A stretch of DNA of 10,119 nt from Planctomycetota bacterium (GCA_023429275.1 JAEYWB010000231.1:1-10119), one strand, 5' to 3'; shown: positions 1-7,382, counted from the first letter of the stretch. Made by a program: numbers and translations. The notes: generated by a model not told the origin, from the letters alone.

Positions 1-1461
1 GAGCTGGTCGCCGGCTACCGTCGGGACCGAGATCATCCCCGAAGCGTCGAAGACCGTGACGCGATCGAGCGGACTGAAATGCCACGACGTTTCGGCAAGC
101 GACTCATTGAACTGCGCCAGCATCTCCGGCCGCCGTGAATCGACAACAAAGACGGCCCGGAATGTCGGCCGCTGGGTCAGGTCGACCGGCTGTGCGCGAA
201 GGCCGATGCGGACGAGCCGATGTCGTTCGTTCCATGGACAAGCGCCCGACTCCACCCGCAGTTCGGCGATGCTGTCGCCTGACGGAAGCGGATCGTCGTA
301 GTCGAAGGCGTTGACCATCTCCTCCAGGCGGATCGATTCCGGGGCCGGCCATTCGCCACGGGCCAGCGACTGCTCGACATCCGCCATGGTCTGCCGGCCG
401 ACCTGGATCGGGATCGCGGCGACCGGGACGGTTGCGGGGGTCTGGAACCGGCTGACCAGGCGGACTTCCCGAAGTTCCGATTCTGTGGCGGCCGCCTGTC
501 TTGAGTCCGCCGGCCGGCTGAGCTGCTGGCGAGGCGAATCGGTCACGGCGAGGCCGAGGGCATCGCTCGATGCTCGGCTCTCGCGCCCTCTCTCACCCGG
601 GCCCGACCGACGTTCTTGCTGGAGTGTCGCCTGGGAACTCGGAGCCTTGCTGGCCAATCCGTGTGCCGCCGGTTCGGCAGAGTCACCAGGCGACCGGGAA
701 CGGTTCGTGACCGCCTCGTCGTCCCAGTCTCGGTCCGGAACGCCGCCGTTTCTCACCGAGACCGCGAGAGCATCGACTGGTGTCACGGAATCCGCGTAGT
801 ACGACAGTGCGAGCGAAGGCGTGAGACGGAAAGAATGGGTGGGGATCGCTCCGGTGGCTCTGTCGGTGGCCGAGGCGAGGCCCGTCGTCGTTCGCTCCGC
901 CCCCTTGAGAAGTGGGGCGTCCCGTGCGTTGTCGGCAATGACCACTGCCGTCGTGAGGGGGACGACTCTCGCTTCGCCGCGGTCTCGACGGGCCGGATTC
1001 TGCCCCACAAGCATCAGGCACAACCCCAGCGAGGCCGCCACCGCGAGGAACGCGATGGGACCGCCTGACCGCAATCGGCGCCTCGAAGGGGCCGACAACA
1101 ACAACACCGGGGAGGACGGGGGCCGGGCGAACGTCTCGACCGGATCAACGGCGACCTGTGACGTATGGTCTTCTTCCCCGGTATGCGGAGACTGGGTGTG
1201 CGGAGAGAGAGAGTCCACCGGAGCGGTGGTCTCAAACGCCAGTCGGACGAGATCCGCGGCGTCCGCAAGGTCCTCGAAATCGCGCCGGGCATCGGGATCG
1301 TCCTCGAGAACCGCCTCGACGGCGAGCCGCTCCGCCGGAGACATCTCGCCGAGCAGATACGCGCTCCACCGGGGATCATCGGGATCCCAAGGCGCGTGCG
1401 CCCGGACGGACGGCGGAATGTCCGGGCGGTCGGATTCGAAATGAGGGTCGTGAAAGGTCAT
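1..1461 (-). CDS. anti-sigma-like, membrane-anchored YfbK/vWA-domain protein (partial, C-terminus outside window)
   Basis: The minus-strand frame is open from ATG at 1461 to the window edge: 487 codons without a stop. Its ATG overlaps the TGA of the upstream sigma gene by four bases (ATGA), implying translational coupling. Residues 27-65 (DDPRWSAYLLGEMSPAERLA and the acidic stretch after it) resemble the helical anti-sigma segment common in planctomycete sigma partners, without a visible zinc motif. A hydrophobic helix lies at about 134-152 (PIAFLAVAASLGLCLMLV), then a long low-complexity linker. Residues 360-427 match the domain preceding vWA in YfbK-type proteins (IRLEEMVNAFDYDDPLPSGD, then CPWNERHRLVRIGL). 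A vWA fold starts at about 434 (FRAVFVVD), but the usual MIDAS DxSxS reads D441-S-R-R-P, so metal binding looks lost. Inferred role: holds the sigma factor at the membrane and senses a signal through the extracytoplasmic part. Domain identity is fairly sure; the role is inferred. Confidence 0.85.
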   Translation of the reverse strand, partial: MTFHDPHFESDRPDIPPSVRAHAPWDPDDPRWSAYLLGEMSPAERLAVEAVLEDDPDARRDFEDLADAADLVRLAFETTAPVDSLSPHTQSPHTGEEDHTSQVAVDPVETFARPPSSPVLLLSAPSRRRLRSGGPIAFLAVAASLGLCLMLVGQNPARRDRGEARVVPLTTAVVIADNARDAPLLKGAERTTTGLASATDRATGAIPTHSFRLTPSLALSYYADSVTPVDALAVSVRNGGVPDRDWDDEAVTNRSRSPGDSAEPAAHGLASKAPSSQATLQQERRSGPGERGRESRASSDALGLAVTDSPRQQLSRPADSRQAAATESELREVRLVSRFQTPATVPVAAIPIQVGRQTMADVEQSLARGEWPAPESIRLEEMVNAFDYDDPLPSGDSIAELRVESGACPWNERHRLVRIGLRAQPVDLTQRPTFRAVFVVDSRRPEMLAQFNESLAETSWHFSPLDRVTVFDASGMISVPTVAGDQL

Positions 1462-2000
1462 GAGTCGTGCTGCTTCCGGTAGTCCGGTGTTCTGCTGAGG
1501 CGCTCCTTCACCGTCTTCAGGCCGATGTGAATCAGAAAGCCGACGTTCGATTCGCTCAGCCCGGTCTCTGCGCTGATCTCGGCGTAGCTCAGCCCGGACT
1601 GAAACTTCAGCCGCAGGCATTCCCGCTGGTTGCCAGGGAGTTCGTCGATCACCACCAGCACCCATCGGGCCAGATCGCGGGTGGCGATCGAGCGGAGGGG
1701 GTCGGTCTCGCGGTGTTCGGGCTCGACCGCGAGGGCCTCGTCGCTGATCCGCGGCCGTCGCGATTCCTTACGGCGAACGTCGAGCGCCTGGTTCCGACAG
1801 ACAGTGTACAGCCACTGAACAAGCCGGCCGTTCAGAGTCTGCGGGTCCTGGTGGCAAAGCTTGAGGAACGTCTCCTGGACGACATCGCGAGCCCGGTCGG
1901 CGCAGCCCGTGATGCGATGCGCGTACCGCAACAGCTGCGCCTCATGGGAGTTGAGCGCAGCAGTGACCCATTCCTGGCATGTCGGGCCGGGGTCATCCAT
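1458..2000 (-). CDS. ECF-type RNA polymerase sigma-70 family factor
   Basis: A 180-residue protein of usual ECF sigma size. Region 2 spans about residues 19-83: LLRYAHRITGCADRARDVVQ, the ETFLKL helix, then QWLYTVCRNQALDVRRK, the helix that binds the -10 element and core polymerase. Region 4 spans about 115-170, with ELPGNQRECLRLKF and the helix-turn-helix LSYAEISAETGLSESNVGF that reads the -35 element. The region between them is short, as in ECF factors. It would direct core polymerase to a small set of promoters when released by its partner. The partner is very probably the anti-sigma-like/vWA protein whose ATG overlaps this gene's TGA. No strong Shine-Dalgarno precedes ATG 2000. Family assignment is firm; the subgroup and regulon cannot be read from the sequence. 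Confidence 0.93.
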   Translation of the reverse strand: MDDPGPTCQEWVTAALNSHEAQLLRYAHRITGCADRARDVVQETFLKLCHQDPQTLNGRLVQWLYTVCRNQALDVRRKESRRPRISDEALAVEPEHRETDPLRSIATRDLARWVLVVIDELPGNQRECLRLKFQSGLSYAEISAETGLSESNVGFLIHIGLKTVKERLSRTPDYRKQHDS

Positions 2001-2036
2001 CGGAACGCGTCGACGTCAGGTGATCGCCGAATCCGG

Positions 2037-2054
2037 CTGGGGCGATATCCCCAG
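2037..2054. promoter_or_regulatory. dyad upstream of the sigma gene
   Basis: CTGGGG and CCCCAG are separated by CGATAT, an 18-bp near-palindrome lying 37-54 bases upstream of the sigma factor ATG. It could be an operator or part of a promoter. No binding protein can be named and it may be chance in GC-rich DNA. Confidence 0.25.
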
Positions 2055-2138
2055 TATGACGACGGCCGGCGTCCGGGAATTAGCAAGAAAGTCGCCGCAA
2101 CAGCGGGAATCGTCCCGGCCACCAGAGCGGTTCGATGA

Positions 2139-2338
2139 CAGGACCGGATCCGTGGAGAGAGCCGCAATGTGCTCCTCGCGGCAGCGCACGCCGAGGCGGG
2201 GGAGTTCGATGAAGCGGTCATGCTGATCGAGGGGCGATTGCGAAGAAGGAGTCCCCCGAACCGCAACGTCTCCAGGATTGGCTGGAATCGCACCGCCAGA
2301 AGAAACCATACCGCCGGAAGCCGGTGATGCCGAAGTAG
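2139..2338 (+). pseudogene. frameshifted relic of a TPR-type protein C-terminus
   Basis: After a TGA at 2136, the plus strand reads NVLLAAAHAEAGEFDEAVML (about 2166-2225) in one frame, a helix pair like the last TPR unit of many planctomycete proteins (pattern LAAAYAEAGxFDxAV). From about 2240 the likely continuation is in another frame: AKKESPEPQRLQDWLESHRQ, then KKPYRRKPVMPK and TAG at 2336-2338. The KPYR tail is also typical of that protein class. No start codon or upstream TPR units are visible, so this seems to be the residue of a deleted, frameshifted gene. The order of pieces and codon character support this; no alignment could be made, so chance similarity remains possible. Confidence 0.45.
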
Positions 2339-2375
2339 GTTCTCGGCCAGCCTCCAGAGACCGCGGGAAGTCAGC

Positions 2376-2396
2376 GCGCGATCAACGCCATCGCGC
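2376..2396. terminator. hairpin between convergent gene ends
   Basis: GCGCGAT and ATCGCGC form a perfect 7-bp stem with a 7-base loop (CAACGCC). It lies between the end of the plus-strand relic (2338) and the stop of the minus-strand PilZ gene (2426), where a bidirectional terminator would be expected. There is no T-run on either side, so intrinsic termination is uncertain. Confidence 0.3.
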
Positions 2397-2425
2397 TCGC
2401 GGAGGAACAACCGATGGCCGGTCGC

Positions 2426-3358
2426 TCACGCCCGCAGGGCGTCCACGGTCGCCGGCTGAAGCGGCGTCTTGAAGGCGAGTCCGTACGTCTGACGAGACTG
2501 CTTCCCGGAGGTCCCGTCGGTCGACTCGGCATGCCAGCGGACTTCGCAATCGATCTCACCCGACAGACCGGGGAGGTTCTCGACGCGAAGCCTGACCTTC
2601 GGCGTGAGGATCACGGAGTCGCTGACGATCCGCACCCCTTCGGCCGAAAGGTCTTCGGTTTCGATATGGATCGACCGCGATCCCGAGGACGAGGGAGCGT
2701 CGATGCAGACCGTGCCCGAACGACGCGTCACGTGCCGGGCCGATCGGCGGCGGTCCACCGGTACCGACTCGCGGGGCGCGGCGAAGAACGGCTCCGGGCA
2801 GAAGCTCTCGACGAGCGCCGGAAAGGTGGCTGCGCGATGAGCGCTCTCCCGGACGAGCGATTCGGGATCGTCCCGCCAGAGCTTCGTGTCGCCGATGTGC
2901 TCGATGGCGGAGGGTTCCTCGTCGTCGAAGATCGAGCCGGTCGATCCGGTCGCGTCCTGCAGATCGTGGATGAGGAGACCGTCAAGGATCTCTGGCGTGA
3001 GTGTGGCCGTGAACTTGAGGCCATGCACCCAGATGACTTCGCCGCCGCGCATCGCGGCTCGGCTCCAGAGGATTTCCCCTTCGAGAATCCGTTCCACCCG
3101 GTCGGCCGGCGTGTATCGAACCCAGATGGCGGAATCCCGGACCTTCTCGCAGCAGTGGAGCTGCGCTCCGAAGCTGGAGATGTCCACAAGAGTCCCGGCC
3201 CGGGAAACGAGGGGGGCATTCGGCCCGTCGCCTCGCCGGATGACCGTTGCGGCCTGTTCGACCGGAAAGCGCTCCACCTGGCGACGCTCTCCCTCCGCAG
3301 GGGCGAGTCGCCGCGCGGAGGAGGGGGAGGCGAAGGTCTGAATGGAAGTCGGGATCAT
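2426..3358 (-). CDS. tandem PilZ-domain protein (probable c-di-GMP receptor)
   Basis: A 310-residue soluble protein with two PilZ domains. The first (about 25-120) starts with RRQVER (R26xxxR30) and carries DISSFG (D59xSxxG64). The second (about 202-300) starts with RRSAR (R204xxxR208) and carries DLSAEG (D236xSxxG241). The arginine pair and the D/NxSxxG motif are the known cyclic-di-GMP contacts of PilZ domains, and both copies keep them, so each may bind. The linker at about 135-200 is acidic then featureless. There is no signal peptide, membrane helix or output domain, so it probably acts by binding a partner. AGGA at 3366-3369 lies seven bases before ATG 3358 and supports this start. A repeated 13-bp motif lies 23-35 bases upstream. 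The gene seems monocistronic. Family call is strong; the controlled process is unknown. Confidence 0.85.
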   Translation of the reverse strand: MIPTSIQTFASPSSARRLAPAEGERRQVERFPVEQAATVIRRGDGPNAPLVSRAGTLVDISSFGAQLHCCEKVRDSAIWVRYTPADRVERILEGEILWSRAAMRGGEVIWVHGLKFTATLTPEILDGLLIHDLQDATGSTGSIFDDEEPSAIEHIGDTKLWRDDPESLVRESAHRAATFPALVESFCPEPFFAAPRESVPVDRRRSARHVTRRSGTVCIDAPSSSGSRSIHIETEDLSAEGVRIVSDSVILTPKVRLRVENLPGLSGEIDCEVRWHAESTDGTSGKQSRQTYGLAFKTPLQPATVDALRA

Positions 3359-3380
3359 GGCCTGGTCCTGTCGACCCGTC

Positions 3381-3393
3381 GAATATTCGGAAC
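3381..3393. promoter_or_regulatory. 13-bp motif copy 1, upstream of the PilZ gene
   Basis: GAATATTCGGAAC, containing the palindrome CGAATATTCG when the preceding C is included. It lies 23-35 bases upstream of the PilZ ATG, overlapping where promoter elements would be. An identical copy lies at 3516-3528. Operator function is inferred from position and repetition only. Confidence 0.35.
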
Positions 3394-3515
3394 GGGTCTC
3401 ATAAACAGTAGGTCATGATGCGCGCGCAGAGGGGCGTTCGCGGCAGATTCATTCAGGAAGAGGCAATACCGCACGGTTGAGGTTCCGAGCGTCGGCGACG
3501 CAGCCGTCACAGCCG

Positions 3516-3528
3516 GAATATTCGGAAC
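3516..3528. promoter_or_regulatory. 13-bp motif copy 2, same intergenic region
   Basis: A second exact GAATATTCGGAAC, in the same orientation and 135 bases from copy 1. The two AT-rich cores stand out in a GC-rich background. The rest of the 331-base gap (3359-3689) holds no convincing gene: short minus-strand frames there have no recognisable domain, and one of them overlaps the PilZ start. Confidence 0.35.
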
Positions 3529-3631
3529 ATTCAGGGTTTTCCGCGTGGCGAATTGCCCGATCATGCGGGCGCTGGAAGAACCCGAACCAGGGGCCGAAGT
3601 CCGGGGCCGCGGTCTGAAGGATCGGGCCGCC

Positions 3632-3650
3632 GACTGGAGCGGTTCCAGTC
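3632..3650 (-). terminator. hairpin downstream of the large SMI1/ankyrin gene
   Basis: GACTGGA and TCCAGTC form a perfect 7-bp stem around the 5-base loop GCGGT, about 40 bases beyond the TGA/TAA-side end of the minus-strand reading frame at 3690. The position fits a transcription terminator for the large gene; no T-run follows on the minus strand, so it may need Rho or merely stabilise the RNA end. Confidence 0.35.
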
Positions 3651-3689
3651 CGGTCAGGCCCCATCCTCGGGGGCGGTTGCCAACCCGCT

Positions 3690-4259
3690 CTACTTCCGAA
3701 GCCGGATTCCGCGGGCGGCCGCTTCATCGGCCGAAAACCCCTGCTCCAGCGCCGAACGGGCGGCCGGGACCAGGTCGGGCCGCGGATCGGGGACGTACTT
3801 GCGGCTCTTGAACGCCTTGGCCGGCTCGAACTCGACCACCTTCAGGGTCTCCCAGAGGGGAGTCAGCTCCGGCCATTGGAGGATCGGGGCGAAGCGGGAG
3901 TCCGCCGCGTTGCGGGTGTACAGGTAATCCTGTCGCGGCGACTTCGTGTCGTTGTAGGTGACCTGCCCTTCGCCAACCGTGAAGGTGAGCCGGTAGTGGC
4001 ATCCCGCCGCGCCGTAGTACAGCTTTTCGACCTGTGTCACCGGCGGCGCCTTCATCTCGACCAGGATCTGAACGACGCGCCCCTGGGCCAGGTTCGACGC
4101 CGCCTGGGCCAGCTCGCCGACGCCGGGGGCATCCGCGGCGGCGGCTCCCGTCGGAGCCGGTTCGGCCTTCCCTTGAAGCAGGGGGAGGCAGGCGTACCCC
4201 GGTCCTCTCTCGGCGAACGTCAGCGCGTTGAAGCCGTACTTGTTGTTGCGGTGGACGTC
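3690..4259 (-). pseudogene. C-terminal part of the SMI1/KNR4-ankyrin protein, displaced by a frameshift
   Basis: This stretch continues the upstream frame of 4220-6784 after a one-base loss near 4260. Joined, the ankyrin repeat is completed: LLQHGA is followed by DVHRNNKYGFNALTFAERG, exactly the expected repeat continuation. After a short alanine-rich linker comes an unrecognised domain of about 120 residues, including KLYYGAAGCHYRLTFTVGEG, DYLYTRNAADSRFAPILQWP and a charged end, stopping at 3690. An internal ATG at 4055 could give a 121-residue product (3690-4055) holding only this last domain, but nothing suggests a ribosome site there. With the missing base restored the total protein would be about 1031 residues. 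The join is well supported; whether the lesion is real cannot be told. Confidence 0.7.
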
Positions 4260-6784
4260 GCCCCGTGCTGGAGAAGCCGGCGGACCCCCTCGACATGCCC
4301 CATCTCGACCGCCAGGTGCAGGGGAGGCGCGCCGTCGTCATTGATCGGCGTATCGATCTCCACCCCGGCGGCCACGAGCTTCTCCAGCAGGTCCGGGTGA
4401 TCCCAGATGCGGGGGGAGGCGAGGACCGCCGACCACATGTCGCGCGGGAGGACCGTCATCAACTGCTCGAAGCGGGGGACATCGAGAATCAGATACTTCC
4501 GCCACGATTCCCGCAGCGCCCCGGGGCGGATCCAGTTTCGCTTCAGGAGCGTCTCCAGGAGAGCCGGCGATCCCTCGGCCGCAAGCAGGTCGACGACGGT
4601 CGGCCGGAAAAGCCCCCACGGCTCGATGAAGACCTCCTTGGGCGATCCTCCCGCGTCGACCCACGCCAGGAAGGAGTCGATGGCGTCGGTGCGGATCGCG
4701 TTCAGCCAGTCGGGAGTCTGGGTCGGAGTGGCGGGACGGAGCTTGCGGAAGAGTGCGGGGAGATCGTTTGCGACGCTCCAGGCGGATCGGACCATCTCGT
4801 CGAGGAGAGCCTCGCGGAGCTGCTCGGTGGGCATCTGGTCGTCGGGCGGGAGCATCGTGCCCGAGTCGAGCAGGATGATTCGGCCGGCCCGCTTACCGGA
4901 CAGGACCAACGCCAGCATCGGCTCCCCCGGTGGAATCGGAGGAAAACTCCCCTGGCGAAGACGAGCGATCGGAAGCAGGTGCTTGCGGAGCCGCTTTCCC
5001 TCCTCGGAGGCGAGCTGGCGCTCGAGGCTCTCGGGCCGATACGGCGGCTCCGTCGCCCCCGACAGGGAGAAGAACCGGACGATCTCGAAGGCCTCCTCCT
5101 CCCCCGCCGCGCGACGGACGAGGAGCGGACGGGACGGGACGCCCCCGTTAGCATGCCGCAGGAAGGCGCGATAAGGCTCCGGCAGCTCAACCCCCATCGA
5201 CGTCTCGAACCGGGTGAAGTCTGCGTCGCTCACTGAAGGACCGGCGCCGGTGAAGGTTGTCTCCCCGGCATCAAAGGGAGCGGCCTCGTGAGCGTTGACG
5301 GGTGGTGCCGCGGAGGTCTTCGATTTCCGTTTCTTCGCGGAAGTCCTGTCGGCTGACGGCGCCTGCGTCGCGGTTTCGCCAGCATTCGGGCCATCGGTCG
5401 CTGGAACACTGGCCGCAGCCTCTTCTTCGAACTCCAGGTCGCAGTCGAGCTCGAGGCCGTGTTCCTCGTCCCATTCGATCTCGAGCGCGGCCGAGACACC
5501 GTAAGTCCGCCCCTCCGGATCGGTGGCGGCGAGGGAGATCTGTCCCGATTCGACCTGGCTCAGGATCGCCTCGTCGGTCGGGTTCCCCTCGTCGTCGAGG
5601 TCGTCGTCCGCGAACTCGTCGAGGTCCATCTGTCCCTGGTATTCACGGAACGATTCGAGGGCCTGTTGCCGCCAGTCGGCCTGGAGCGTGGCAAACTCCC
5701 GCTGGAGGCGCTCGACCGCCCCGAGAGCGGCCCCCATTGCCCCGGGGGAAGAGGCCGGAATCTCGAGCGTCAGGGAGAACTTCGTCCAGTCGCACTCGAG
5801 GCCGGCCGGTGCATCCCAGGAGAGCGAGATCGACTTGCGTCCCTTCTTCGACTCAAACGGTCCGATCACCTCCGCGCGACGGCGAAGGGCGTCATCGCCG
5901 AAGACATCCGGGCGCAGGAGGGCGGCGTGCCGGGTCTCGAACTCCTCGAGCTTCGGCAGAAAGGCGACACAGGCATCGCTTCGATCGGCGGACGCGACCT
6001 GCCGCAGTTCGCGGGCCTTCTCACGCCACTCACGAAGGAGCTGCTTGAGGTGCTGCGCCGCCTTCTTCTCCTTCCCCGGGGTTTTCTGCTCGACGAGCTT
6101 CGGGAGGCGGTCCATGACGTTCGTCAGGGACTCGATCGCCTCGGCCTGCGACAGATGAGAGAAGTGGCGGTTCCGAAGGGCGTCGAGCTCACGCCGGCGG
6201 CGTTCCACTGTGAATCCGGGCGCGAGGCGAGGATCGCCATGGCGATCGATGTCCCCCTGCAGCTGCGCCGCGTGGCGCTGCGCGAACTGCTCGAGGAGCT
6301 CCATCGCCTCCGCGCGGCTTTCCTTCTTCTGGGCCGGGACGTCGAGCGGCGTCTCCGACCCGGCGGCCGGAACGCTCCCGGGGAGGAGTTGCCCGAGCGC
6401 CTGTTGAAGCATGGCCATCGGATTGGCTCCCTTCGACAGGTCTCCCCCTCCGAGGAAGATCCCCTGGAGCATGTCGAGCGGCGAGTTGCTCCGGGCGGTC
6501 TCGACCGCCCCCGCGAGTCCGGGGGCGCCGATCTCTCGAAGCGCCTTCGCCGTCAGCTTGACCCGTTCGTCCCGCTGGCCGCCAAACTCATAGACGGAAT
6601 GCGTCCTCCAGTCATTGACGTTCATGGACGCTGTCACATCGTCCAGGAATTCGCTGACGATCGCGACGGTCACGCCGGCGGGAGAGAGAACCTGGGCGTA
6701 GGTCTGATAGCGATCAAGATGAGAGACATTGGCGACGTAGAGGCCAGAAAGGCGACACCATTCCGCATAACTTGAAGCTGTCAT
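4220..6784 (-). CDS. multidomain DMP19-like / DUF6985-like / SMI1-KNR4 (SUKH) / ankyrin protein, possible immunity protein
   Basis: An 854-residue frame. Residues 20-97 resemble the DMP19/DUF4375 fold (VYEFGGQRDERVKLTAKALR, EIGAPGLAGAVE). Residues 150-300 are charged and helical, probably coiled-coil. Residues 310-452 look like DUF6985: a beta-rich start, a helical middle, and the ending SAALEIEWDEEHGLELDC. A Pro/Ala/Ser/Lys linker (453-515) leads to an SMI1/KNR4 (SUKH) domain, about 516-680, with FETSMGVELPEPYRAFLRHA and NGG, then the strand-rich GRIILLDSG part. Ankyrin-like helices follow from about 695, clearest at PPLHLAVEMGHVEGVRRLLQ. SUKH, DMP19-like and ankyrin domains are known among immunity proteins of polymorphic toxin systems; a role in neutralising toxins is inferred, and no toxin is next to it. 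The last 12 residues (after GA842) are out of frame because of a missing base near 4260. No clear Shine-Dalgarno precedes ATG 6784; a later Met54 is an alternative start. Confidence 0.78.
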   Translation of the reverse strand: MTASSYAEWCRLSGLYVANVSHLDRYQTYAQVLSPAGVTVAIVSEFLDDVTASMNVNDWRTHSVYEFGGQRDERVKLTAKALREIGAPGLAGAVETARSNSPLDMLQGIFLGGGDLSKGANPMAMLQQALGQLLPGSVPAAGSETPLDVPAQKKESRAEAMELLEQFAQRHAAQLQGDIDRHGDPRLAPGFTVERRRRELDALRNRHFSHLSQAEAIESLTNVMDRLPKLVEQKTPGKEKKAAQHLKQLLREWREKARELRQVASADRSDACVAFLPKLEEFETRHAALLRPDVFGDDALRRRAEVIGPFESKKGRKSISLSWDAPAGLECDWTKFSLTLEIPASSPGAMGAALGAVERLQREFATLQADWRQQALESFREYQGQMDLDEFADDDLDDEGNPTDEAILSQVESGQISLAATDPEGRTYGVSAALEIEWDEEHGLELDCDLEFEEEAAASVPATDGPNAGETATQAPSADRTSAKKRKSKTSAAPPVNAHEAAPFDAGETTFTGAGPSVSDADFTRFETSMGVELPEPYRAFLRHANGGVPSRPLLVRRAAGEEEAFEIVRFFSLSGATEPPYRPESLERQLASEEGKRLRKHLLPIARLRQGSFPPIPPGEPMLALVLSGKRAGRIILLDSGTMLPPDDQMPTEQLREALLDEMVRSAWSVANDLPALFRKLRPATPTQTPDWLNAIRTDAIDSFLAWVDAGGSPKEVFIEPWGLFRPTVVDLLAAEGSPALLETLLKRNWIRPGALRESWRKYLILDVPRFEQLMTVLPRDMWSAVLASPRIWDHPDLLEKLVAAGVEIDTPINDDGAPPLHLAVEMGHVEGVRRLLQHGATSTATTSTASTR

Positions 6785-6941
6785 GGGAGGACCCGTCGTC
6801 AGAAGTCAAGAGGCTCGCCAGAGCGCGGCCCGCCGGCAATTCGACAGGCCAGATTGTCCACTCCCTGCTTCGGTAACGCAACGATCGGGAGAGGTTGGCA
6901 GCTGGTCGTTCACCGGCGCGGCACCGCCCCGAACTGGTCGG

Positions 6942-6990
6942 CTACCCACTACCCACTACCCACTACCCATTACCCACTACCCACTACCCA
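6942..6990. repeat. seven tandem heptamers (CTACCCA; minus strand TGGGTAG)
   Basis: Six exact CTACCCA units and one TTACCCA (fifth, 6970-6976) run head to tail with no spacing. The minus strand has seven GGG runs with four-base spacers, a strong G-quadruplex pattern. The unit length of seven puts TAG in all three minus-strand frames, and the cupin gene uses the first TAG met (6984-6986). The remaining 6785-6941 upstream of the large gene shows no gene; a promoter is presumed there but not recognised. Confidence 0.9.
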
Positions 6991-7358
6991 CGCTGCTGAT
7001 CCCCGACCGGCGGGATGTAGCGGTTCGTCATCTCGGCGTAGTCCTCGCGGACGGGACTGAAGACATCGAGGACGACGGCCGGGCCGATGGCGACGGCGCG
7101 GTGAGGAACGTTCGGCGGAATGAGGAAGAGCGAGCCCGCTTCGACGATGCGTGTCTCTTCGCCGATCGTCAGCTCGAGGCGTCCCTTCAAGAGCACGCCC
7201 CCCTGCTCATGCGGATGATGGTGAAGCGGCACGACCGCTCCATCCTCCATCTCGAGATACGAGAGCATCAGGTTCTCGCCGTACGGCGTCCGCAGACGGC
7301 AGCCGGGGACCGGCGAGATCGGAGCGACACTGGAGAGGTCGATAAAGCCGGAATGCAT
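6984..7358 (-). CDS. small single-domain cupin
   Basis: A 124-residue protein that is essentially one cupin barrel. Motif 1 is HHHPHEQGGVLLKG (H46, H48, E51/Q52 as candidate metal ligands, then the conserved glycine turn). Motif 2 is GSLFLIPPNVPHRAV with H86 as the expected last ligand. Such cupins bind a divalent metal and act as small enzymes or sugar/ligand sensors; the substrate cannot be deduced. There is no signal peptide or extra DNA-binding domain. The gene follows a repeat island upstream, has no clear Shine-Dalgarno, and ends in the first TAG of a heptamer repeat, giving the ending QQRG. The next minus-strand gene downstream is 200 bases away. Family assignment is firm. Confidence 0.85.
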   Translation of the reverse strand: MHSGFIDLSSVAPISPVPGCRLRTPYGENLMLSYLEMEDGAVVPLHHHPHEQGGVLLKGRLELTIGEETRIVEAGSLFLIPPNVPHRAVAIGPAVVLDVFSPVREDYAEMTNRYIPPVGDQQRG

Positions 7359-7382
7359 GGGGAAGAGAGGATCCAGGAGACA

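Noticed and set aside
1467..2138. Long plus-strand open frame opposite the sigma gene
   Set aside because: It lies antisense to a clear sigma factor with conserved regions 2 and 4; long antisense frames are usual at this GC content and it has no recognisable domain.
3449..3727. Small minus-strand frames in the gap before the PilZ gene
   Set aside because: No ribosome site, no domain, one overlaps the end of the large gene's frame; the gap looks regulatory.
5459..6775. 438-codon plus-strand frame antisense to the large SMI1/ankyrin gene
   Set aside because: The minus strand gives recognisable domains over the same bases; the plus-strand translation is Arg/Leu-rich without motifs.
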